From Physella acuta (lineage: Eukaryota; Mollusca; Gastropoda; Physidae): a stretch of 64,000 nt of DNA. Shown piece by piece: positions 1-10,600 of this stretch. Location of the stretch: contig NW_026732363.1 of the NCBI RefSeq assembly GCF_028476545.1, forward strand, positions 39,453 through 103,452, written 5' to 3'. Every line of letters starts with the position of its first letter. Positions within the stretch are counted from its first letter, which is position 1. A model generated the notes under the pieces. That model had not been told where the DNA came from, did not search any database, and saw only the letters and a list, made by a program, of their open reading frames with translations. The translations under genes were made by a program, and so were the position numbers.

Positions 1-681
1 AAACACAACTTAAATGCAAACATAAATACATAGATCTCACAGTCTAGCTTGGGACGCTAACTTGCACCCGGGGCACCGGCGGAACCGCCTGATTCAACTT
101 AGTAAACGACTATAATACCCCAACTCTTCCATAAAATAAACAAAAGGCAATATTTAATATAAAATCCGTATTTTACCTACCACGGTACATTTTATCAATC
201 CATGCTAATTATAATATTCTAACAATAATGTATTATTGCACGTCTGCAGAAGTTGCATTCACATTTATTTATTGCAGCGAGTTGAATTTCTTTTCAAATT
301 ACCTCCCTTGGCAAAGTTATAAAAGATTTTAATTAATTCGTTTTTTTACCCTACTTTTATTAAAATGTATCCAATTTTTCTATTAATCTAAGCGAAAGTA
401 TTATTTGACATTGATCCCTTTAATATGTTTTAGCAATGTGCTTGTATTTAATATTTTATTTACGGTATGCGAAAGAGTAAAAACAGTACAAACTAACTAG
501 AAATTTAAGTTGTTAAATAAATAAACCCTACCTATACAGTTATAATAAGACACTGCAACAAATTAAAATGCACAGACATGTGCCATGTGGTGTGTGATGA
601 CAGACTGACATACTACCAGCAGCATTATATAATAGATGCTGTAGGTTAAATGCTTAAATTTGTGAGGATTTGTATTTCCAG
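1..681. other. AT-rich intronic or upstream DNA
   Basis: No exon, repeat array or RNA gene was recognised. It lies upstream of the first supported exon of gene 1 and is probably intron. Confidence 0.5.
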
Positions 682-765
682 TGAACAAGACAGCCCTAAA
701 GCTTTGTTAACCAATAGTCTAAAACTTAAGAAGAAAAAGAAGCCTGCAATAATTAACAAAACCCG
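682..765 (+). CDS. C3-like: Gene 1 exon a: basic linker before MG8
   Basis: A good pyrimidine tract and CAG precede an 84-nt open stretch that ends at a GTAATT donor. It reads EQDSPKALL, then a Lys-rich run (KLKKKKKP). Its phases (2 in, 2 out) match the next exon, the split codon giving Arg. There is no strong family motif, so it rests on splice sites and frame. Confidence 0.55.
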
Positions 766-3700
766 GTAATTTTATCTTTTTATTGTCATACCATCTTAAT
801 TGTTTTAAATTATAGGGGTCGCCATTTTGTAATTTTTAAAACCAACCTATAGGCTTACATCTATTAAGATTTTAATTTTTATTCTAGCTCTCCACAACAG
901 GTTGCTCTGGGAAAAGGGGGGAACAAGAAGAGGAAAGGGAGGTCAGCTGTTGCAGTCACTCACAGCAGGCGGAGATACAAAATCTACTTCTGTGTCAGGT
1001 TGGTTCTCTAAAGCTGTAGAAAAAACCTGGCAGGGGATAACACAAGCTGTGAGCTTATTGAACAGCGAGGGCTTGATGTTTCGTAGGTGTTTTATCTACA
1101 GCGTGATGTTCTGTAGGTGTTTTATCTACAGCGTGATGTTCTGTAGGTGTTTTATCTACAGCGTGATGTTCTGTAGTTGTTTTATCTACAGCGTGATGTT
1201 CTGTAGGTGTTTTATCTCTAGCGTGATGTTCTGTAGGTGTTTTATCTACAGAGTGATGTTCTGTAGGTGTTTTATCTACAGAGTGATGTTCTGTAGTTGT
1301 TTTATCTACAGCGTGATGTTCTGTAGGTGTTTTATCTACAGCATGATGTTCTGTAGGTGCTTTATCTACATCGAATTGTTCTGTAGGTGTTTTATCTACA
1401 GCGTGATGTTCTGTAGGTATTTTATCTACAGCGTGATGTTCTGTAGGTGTTTTATCTAGAGCGTGATGTTCTGTAGTTGTTTTATCTACAGCGTGATGTT
1501 CTGTAGTTGTTTTATCTACAGCGTGATGTTCTGTAGGTGTTTTATCTACAGCGTGATGTTCTGTAGGTGTTTTATCTACAGCGTGATGTTCTGTAGGTGC
1601 TTTATCTACATCGAATTGTTCTGTAGGTGTTTTATCTACAGCGTGATGTTCTGTAGGTATTTTATCTACAGCGTGATGTTCTGTAGGTGTTTTATCTACA
1701 GCGTGATGTTCTGTAGTTGTTTTATCTACAGCGTGATGTTCTGTAGGTGTTTTATCTACAGCGTGATGTTCTGTAGGTGTTTTATCTACATCGAATTGTT
1801 CTGTAGGTGTTTTATCTACAGCGTGATGTTCTGTAGGTGTTTTATCTACAGCGTGATGTTCTGTAGGTGTTTTATCTACAGCGTGATGTTCTGTAGGTGT
1901 TTAATCTACAGCGAGATGTTCTGTAGGTGTTTGAACTTTTTAGGTTTTGGAATTCAAATACATACAACACTTAGGGCCTGAAGATTTTGTTTACAGGCAT
2001 GGGCTTTTTATTTTATAGCTCCACCACTGTATTGATTACGTGGCATCCACATATTGTGTCTTCATAGTTCTAGAATCTTTTTAGTTTTGAAGCAAATTTT
2101 TTCTTGTAACCAATTTCTTGAACCTCCACCAGACAGCTGCAAGGTCCAAACTATGAATCACTGATACTGGATGTTCAAATGTTAACAGGTTTCAAACCAC
2201 ACCTAAATAACATAACCGCAGTAAGTCACATAACCGATTGTTTGATTAGATAAAAACCTGTTTGTTGAATCTACTTCTTAGTTTTAATATTGCTCTTAAC
2301 TTTACAGCTAAGCAAACTCGAATTCATTACTAACGCTGCTTATGATGATGAGAAAGATGTTGTGTCTATTCAGTTTCAAGAGGTAAAGAACTATTTATTT
2401 TAAACTCTTACAACTTTTGTAGATGACTGACACAAACTTAGTCAGACTTACACAAACTTTATCAGGCAAGTTAGAAAAGGTTATTAAGGGCAGATAATAG
2501 AATTTTTAAGCGATTTGAAACTAAAGGGAAGTAACAAGATTAAGAACTACCTATCTCTTGATCAACTTGCTGTTGTCTGTAAAGTGTTGTCACGGACGGC
2601 TGCTTTTCTTGATTCAGATAATTTTCTTTTAGATGATCTACTGATGGTGTTTTATAGCAAATATTTTTAGTAGAAAATAAAACAAATATAAAAACATCTG
2701 TCTAATACAAACTTTTAATTTAATTTAAATGCACTGAATATAAGAAAATAAAATACTTAAAAAAAACTTTAAAAAAAACACGTTTTTCTTGTGGACTAAA
2801 AAGTAGAAAATAAATTTTCATACATTTGATGACAAAAAACGTGGGTACGTTCACCATCAAATTTCCCGACCCATCTGCCCGACCCACGTTTTTTGTCATC
2901 AAATGTATGAAAATTTATTTTCTACTTTTTAGTCCACAAGAAAAACGTGTTTTTTTTAAAGTTTTTTTTAAGTATTTTATTTTCTCCTTTTTAGTCCGTT
3001 GCTACACATGAAAAACGTGGTTTTTAAAAAGTTTTTTATATAGTTTATTTTCTACTTTATCTAATGACTTGATTAAGTATGACTTGACTAAGTGTTTTGC
3101 TAGACCTAGACGATGTTACAATACTAAAAACCTATCACTATTTTCAGAAGTCTACTATCGCATATCGGTATATCCACGTTGCTGGCGTAGAGATCTACTC
3201 ACGAATCACGTGATCAAATCTCCCATAAACAAACAAATAAACGCGAAGCTGAGTTAAGGAAAAACGTGTTTATGTGTATTTTAGCATGCCCAGCGTACCA
3301 ACCGTGTCACTGTTAACAATGTGTTACCGTGTCCGTTCTCCTTTTTAGTCCGTTGCTACACATGAAAAATGTGGTTTTTAAAAAAGTGTTTATAAATACA
3401 CGGACTAAAAATCTTGAGCGACCAGGATTCGAACCTGGGTTATCGCGGCCACAACGCGAAGTACTAACCACTATACGATCACGGCCAGCGCGCTCACATC
3501 GATTGGGGCCGAAGTAACTGTGTCAATAGGCCTCAAGTCTTGTCGGTATCTTTAGAAATCATGTCCTCAATTTTATGGTCCTTGGGGCGTAATTAAATTA
3601 AGCTAATTACGGTCACTAATTGCTAGTTTTTATGATTGCATCTGAAATTGTTAGGCGAAAGTAGCATGCATGCCAAATTTCAGGTCTCTAGAGCAATCAG

Positions 3701-4561
3701 AAGTGGGCTAATTTTCGATGTCAATTTTAACAACAAACATCCAAACAACCAAACAACAAAACAAACAAACGCGAAGCTGAGTTAAGAAAAACGTGTTAAT
3801 AAAACAAATTTGCTTTCTTTCATAAAAGCTTTGGTCGTTAAAATTTGTAAGAGATCACATATGCAACAAAAGCTTTTATAAGAGAAATCAAATTCGTTTT
3901 ATTTTCTTAATTTCAGTGCATTTAAAAACTTGTCTTTGTTCTTTAGGCCCGTACTGAGAGATGTTTTGGTTTCAATATCCTGGAAGACATAGAGAGTGAA
4001 AGACTTGATCCTGCCATTGTCAGCCTTAAAGTAAATGAACATTCTGGTAAGGTGACACATGATAAATTCATGAGTAGGGAGGGAGGGAGAGCAAACAGTG
4101 CAATAGGTGGGGTATCAATTTAGCGCCCGGGTAATCCTGTGAGCACTTTGGTGCCTACATTAGTTTTAACAAGCACCCGTCAATATTGACACGATGGCAC
4201 AAAGATTCTGTGATTTAAACCCAGCCGGGGCCATATGAGGCGCCCAAGCAGTAATGTAACTGAGGGCTGCAGAGAGTGCCTCTTTCCATCTCTAACACCT
4301 GGGTAGTTGCCAAAGTGTGTTCTACCATACTTTTATGGAGAATGCCCTAACAAGTATGATCTAAGAAATATAGCGCTGGCATTGTTTACATTTAAATAAC
4401 TCAGTGTTAGAAAACAAGGACACATGTCTAAGAAAAAGGATTGGTAATGATTGATGACACACCGGTTAGTTCATATTATATTCTATACTATTCTACTCAG
4501 TGGCGTAGCCAGGATCATCTCAATGGGGGAGGGGGAGGGGTTCAATTTTTTTCCATCATTT

Positions 4562-4628
<67 letters not shown>

Positions 4629-7509
4629 TAGCTGTATGTCATTGCTTCGCGATGAAGTAAAATAAATTGAAAGTAGTATTCTGAAGATATAAGAAAAAAC
4701 ACACAATGTAGGCTGACAAAACAAAACAATTTATCACTCTTAACAAAAAAACAAACAAGATATACACGCAATACAACCAACAGCAATGAACGCAACACAA
4801 TCTGTTTTGTAATACTTGTAAAAAATAAGACAATCGAACTAGGGGAAATAATCACTCTCATAATATAGAAATGTATATGTTTACACATTTAATTGTAATT
4901 GTCAAAACAGATCAATAATTACTTTAGTATGTAATATATAAGCTTAATACTATTTGTTTTTACAAAAATATGTTGTCTACAATCAGAATTAAATATTTTG
5001 TCATCATAAATGCTAAAATATTATAGCATAACGAAAGTTTTTGAAATCAGAGTTGGTATAAAACCGCACCTTTCAAACTAATAGAAGATCTAAATTTAAT
5101 AGGTGAAACATTCTGAATAATAACCTACATCAGGGGTTGGCAACCTGCGGCTCTTTTGATGTCAAGATGCGGCTCTTCAGCTCGATACCCAATTATTAAT
5201 AATTATTTTATTTTATTTTTAAACTCACAAAGGTATTAGTCTGCAACACTTGGTAATGAACGATATAATAATAAATATGAACAATAAAAATTTGCTATTC
5301 TATTAGAATATTTAGTTACTCCCTATTTCAATATACTTCCTTGTTTTCTAAAACTTTGTCATTAAATATAAACAATACCTGTGTTTGGATCATATTTATT
5401 GGGGCACCAGTACCCTACACTACCGCTCAACACCATGGTGTGCTGTATGAAAGCCTTGAGTGTAAGTTAATCAATCATCGTAATATCTCCGCTGATTACT
5501 CACCGCCTGTCGAGGACGGAAAGTGGCGCTCTCGTGAACCCGATTACACTACCGCAGGGGCGCCGCGTACGTCTCATAGCGCAGTTTAATCATCAAATGT
5601 CATGTTGTAGTGTGCTCCTTAAAACTAAGGTAGGCGCTTAGTGCTCGCGGGATAGCACTGGGTGCCAAATCGCACCCTGCAGAGACGCCGGAGGAGTACG
5701 CTCCGGATTTAATTTAGTGTGCCACTATAGCAACCTATTGTATTCATAGCCTATCGCGCTTTTTATAATGAACGTATTGTTGCCCATCGTGTCTATAGTG
5801 TATAGCCTATTTTAAAAACAAGCTTCGGGTCGCGCCTGTTGCAGTTTTGCTGCTGAATATAGTAGTAACACGGTGCCCTGTCAGAATGGCCCGGGACAAA
5901 TCTGCCCCGTCAAAACGGCCCCGTTAATATGACCCCGTCAAATCGACCCCCGACAAAACGACCCAGTCAAAATAGCCCCGTCAAATGGGCTCCCGTTATA
6001 TTAACTCACGACATATAGGCTCCTGACAAATGGGCTCCTGACATTTAGGCACCCGAAAAATAGACTCCCGACATATTGGCTCTCGACAAATAGGCTCAGG
6101 ACAAATGGGCTCCCGACAAATGGGCTCATGACATATGGGCTCCCGACATATTGGCTATCGACAAAATGGTTCCCCAACATATTGGCTACAGACAAATGAA
6201 TTGTATGACCAATATTGGCATAAAAGTAACCATTTTGTCCTACCTCCACTAGTACTATAACCTCTTTTAAATGCCTGAATGAAATTGCTTTTTTATGAAA
6301 AGCATCAATTCACAAACAAATCAAGCCCTTAACAGCTAAATTCCACCAATTCTAAAATTTTGATAAAGTTTAATTTACAACAGTAAACATCTGTTGCTTA
6401 ACAGCAAGCACAGAAGTGAAAATTTATGAAATACATGATGTTTACAGGATAACGGCATTTTGTTTTGATAACCTACAAGCATACTGCAGGTTGGCAGGTA
6501 CAGCGTGGACCCTTCTCCCCACACACTGAGTTGGAACAGCCTATAACAGACTCAAGTCATGGATATATGGAAGTCATAGATATATGACCCTTAAATTAAA
6601 ACATACTATTTCTTATACTAGATAAACTAATATAAAAATAAGGCGTGCCGAACAAGAGATGCAAACGTTGTATTACTTAAAAGTGTTGGATAAGCTAACT
6701 CTATAGAGTATTGATAAAGGGTTCCCACTGGCAAGTGTCATATTCAATGAGACCGCTTTGCCGGGAGACTTAGTCTCTACAGAAACGGTATTGTCAGTGG
6801 TCCTTTTGTCTGGAGCCAAATTGACAGGAGCCTTTTTGTCGTGAGCCAAAATGACGGGGGCCTATTTGTCGGGAGTCGTAATGACGAGGGCTGTTTTGTG
6901 GAAAAACTAAATGACGGGGGCCTAATTGTCAGGAGCCTTATTGACTGGAGCCCTTTTGTCGGGAGCCTATCTAACGAGAGACTATTTGTCGAGAGCCTAT
7001 GACGGGAACCTATTTATCGGGAGCCTTTATGACAGGGTCCATATGTCACTGGCCCTTTTGACGGGGTCAATTTGACGGGGCTCTTATGTCGGGGCCGATT
7101 TGTCATCAGCCGTTTTGACGCCGCACGTAGTAACACTTACCCGCTATGCAGAACGTCCGATTAACTGATGCCGAGTACTAACATAGGCGCTCTGGAAATC
7201 TGGGTGCCTAAAGGTGTATTGACAAAAAACTGTACCACCCGGGCGCTGCCCATAAGAAATTTACAATGTGTACAAACCTCCCCTGGAGTGTTTTAATCAA
7301 CTCCTTTAGGTTTCATGACTTTTATTTTTATATACAGTTTATAGAGAAGAATCAAATTGCGCCCTGCCGGGGTGCCACTCCTGCGAATTTGAAAAACTTT
7401 TTCGAAGAAACCTTTCCAGGAGTATTCTTAACAGCTTCCCAAAGTTTCATGGCGATCGGATGAAATGTGTAGTAATGCATAAAAGAAAAACAGACTCACA
7501 CACACATAA

Positions 7510-7578
<69 letters not shown>

Positions 7579-7582
7579 TATG

Positions 7583-7618
<36 letters not shown>

Positions 7619-10600
7619 CCAAATCCTAATTAGAGATCATAATATTGAAATAAAAATGTTGGTGGCTCTTTAAAAACTGGGAAATTTTGTAAATTGTAAC
7701 TTTTGGCTCTTCCATCTCTAAAGGTTGCCGACCCCTGGCCTACATAGAACTAAAATATTGGTCTTGCAGTTCAGATCATACATGTTTTTATTAGCTACTG
7801 CCTTTTGTGCTTTATAAAGATCATTTTTAACTTAATGATAAAGTATATGTTAGATCACTGTATTGCTCACACACCTCTTGTAATTGCAAAAACAATATTC
7901 ACAGTTTTACCTGTTTCAAAAGCTATGATTCTGGCGGCATGGTACATTGGTACCTCATTACGCGTTTTCCCAAATGTACTTAACACATCAGTTCGGGGGG
8001 AGGGGGTGGGGGGGGAGTTCAACTTCATTCACCACTGTCCGGTCACTTTAGGTCTATTAGTTTACCCATCGTATACCTAGGTGTGACATTAATGTTGCTC
8101 TACACAATTACAGCCTGTCCATTTCTGGTGGTGAGGGGAGGGATAACCAACTCAGAGTGAACATAGCGTCAGTTTTTAGGTGACTGATCTAAACAATCAT
8201 ATACAATTATACATATATACTGATTTAGAAATAGATTTAAATAAATAACAGTGGTATTATGACAATAAAAAAAAATTTCACAGGGTTTTACAAACCTCCC
8301 CCCCCTAACCTGCCGCTGCCTACGCCACTGATTCTACTCCATTCTACCACCATCTTCTATTCCAAAACATTCTTCCCTATACAGCTACATTCTTCTTTTC
8401 TAAGCTACTTTTTTCTGATACATCTAGCCTGTTCTACTACTACATCCTCTGGTTCAACATCCCACAACATTTACTCTGTTACTCCTGTCCTACTGTACTC
8501 TTCACTAATCAACTCATGAAATTTAAGTTGTTTATTTAATTATTTAAGTTATTTATTAAGCTATTATGCACATAATTGTTTAAAGTAAACAACTTTTTAA
8601 AAAATGTTAACCTAATTAAGCCTATTAAAATCTAAATTATTTGCTGGATGTACACATGTGAATCTGAATGTTGGGACTAGTTGAAATGATCTAGAATTTT
8701 CTCTCAAGCTATTGGACTGATTTAAAAAATCAAGTTTTACATTTAAATAGATCACCTCAGCTAGAGAAATTAGTAAATTTAATTTCTTATGTTTCTTATA
8801 ATAATTTTTAGTTACTTAGTGTGTGTGTGGAGGGGGGGGGGGGGGTGGCATGGGATCAGTGTTGTTGTGTGCAATGTTATGCAAAAAATAACTGAGTTGC
8901 CCAGCCAATTAAAACTAAAGCAATCAGATATAGTTAAGCAAATGAGACATGTATTTCTCCTCTACATGTATTTCTCCTCTAGTGCCTAGCTGTAGCCTGG
9001 AGTACCAGCTGCCTGAAGACAAAGAGAGCCTGAAGGTTTTCTGTGCTGATTCTTCCAAAATTAATAGAGGGGAGTGTCGCTGTTTTTCTGGTCAGTTACC
9101 TGGACACATCTCACACTTGACCAGTGGATGAAAGACTTTGTGTGTGAAGGAATCAGAGAAAAGATTCCAGTAATGATTGAGAGAAAAGTCTTTGTGTGAA
9201 TGATTGAGATAAAATAGAGAAAGACGTTGTTGTTTCTATAAAAGTCTTTGTGTGAATGATTGAGAGAAAATAGAGAAAGGTGTTGTTGTTTCTATAAAAG
9301 TCTTTGTGTGAATGATTGAGAGAAAATAGAGAAAGGTGTTGTTGTTTCTATAAAAGTCTTTGTGTGAATGATTGAGATAAAATAGAGAAAGACGTTGTTG
9401 TTTCTATAAAAGACTTTGTGTGAATGATTGAGAGAAAATAGAGAAAGGTGTTGTTGTTTCTATAAAAGTCTTTGTGTGAATGATTGAGATAAAATAGAGA
9501 AAGACGTTGTTGTTTCTATAAAAGACTTTGTGTGAATGATTGAGATAAAATAGAGAAAGACGTTGTTGTTTCTATAAAAGACTTTGTGTGAATGATTGAG
9601 AGAAAATAGAGAATGACGTTGTTTCTATAAAAGACTCTGTAAGAAAAAAATTTGTATGTCAGGTAACTGCAGCAGGTGTCAACCAGATGATGTACAAACA
9701 GTCGACCTGCATCACATCAAGCAACTTGTGTGCAGCGCTAATGTTGGTAGGTTGGGCTGGTTCAACATGTTGGTAGGTTGGGCTGGTTCAACATGTTGGT
9801 AGGTTGGGCTGGTTCAACATGTTGGTAGGTTGGGCTGGTTCAACATGTTGGTAGGTTGGGCTGGTTCAACATGTTGGTAGATTGGGCTGGTTCAACATGT
9901 TGGTAGATTGGGCTGGTTCAACATGTTGGTATGTTCGCATTAGGCTGGGAAGACTATGTTGCTCTTTCTTTATTTGTTCAATATTTTAAACTTATTTTTA
10001 ATTGCAACATTAATTATGAATCTTCTGCTTCAGCTTATGAACTTCATGCAGAAAAGGTGAAGAAACATGTGAGTTGGATGGAGATTGAAGCAAAGGTTTT
10101 GTCTGTCAATAAAACAGGTAGAGTCAATGACAGATCAGTGCTGGTCAGTACTCAACATTTGACTGTTGATTGACTCCCAAAAACTTGAAAACTTCTCTTT
10201 TTCAGGTACCCATGAGATCAAATCAGGCGATGTCATTACATTAATGTCTAAGAAATCTTGCTCCTGCTTTTTGAATGATTTGAAGAATAGTAGTTTGTAT
10301 CTCTTAACAACTAATGTTGACAGGCGTGTGGACAGCAAAGGAAAAATATTGTAAGTGTTTGTTTGCTAATCTTATTCTATTTGTAAGCTCAAGCAATCTA
10401 AAAAGATCTGGTATCTACTTCTTCAAGCTCTGAGAAGAAAGTTTGCTGTTTCTAAATACAATGTCAGCCCAGTTTAACCTGTCTCTCACCTGTATCAATG
10501 TCAGCCCGGTTTAACCTGTCTCTCACCTGTATCAATGTCAGCCCGGTTTAACCTGTCTCTCACCTGTATCAATGTCAGCAGCCCAGTTTAACCTGTCTCC

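Larger units (their letters stand above)
2745..3803 (-). repeat. Composite hairpin plus tRNA-His repeat, copy 1 (inverted)
   Basis: This is the inverse of the repeat at 49926-50757. In this orientation the hairpin comes first (2745-2983), then a degenerate tRNA-His (3420-3485), then the end with the motif GCGAAGCTGAGTTAAG near 3772-3786. Compared with the other copy there is an extra stretch of about 290 bp, roughly 3103-3395, that carries a second copy of related end sequence, so something of the same family probably inserted here. Both ends carry AACACGTTTTT-like inverted termini. Confidence 0.85.
5131..7737. mobile_element. hAT-like non-autonomous element nested in the outer one
   Basis: Left end CAGGGGTTGGCAACC with 'tgcggctctt' following; right end GGTTGCCGACCCCTG with 'ggctctt' before it. 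These are typical hAT ends. Flanking 8-mers are ACCTACAT (5123-5130) and GCCTACAT (7738-7745), a 7 of 8 match. No transposase is recognised. It contains a foldback element (5872-7126) and a TA microsatellite (about 7513-7617). Confidence 0.87.
4498..8330. mobile_element. hAT-like DNA transposon (outer element of a nest)
   Basis: Ends are CAGTGGCGTAG at the left and CTACGCCACTG at the right, flanked by a perfect 8-bp target duplication ATTCTACT (4490-4497 and 8331-8338). Just inside each end is a G-rich (left) or C-rich (right) run. The 8-bp duplication and CAG..CTG ends fit hAT. No transposase frame is visible, so it is non-autonomous or decayed; most of the length is a later insertion (5131-7737). 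It lies in an intron of gene 1. Confidence 0.88.

Noticed and set aside
902-1981. Cys-rich open frames with [10 protein letters not shown] repeats
   Set aside because: Product of a 30-bp minisatellite; the real exon here (888-998) uses another frame.
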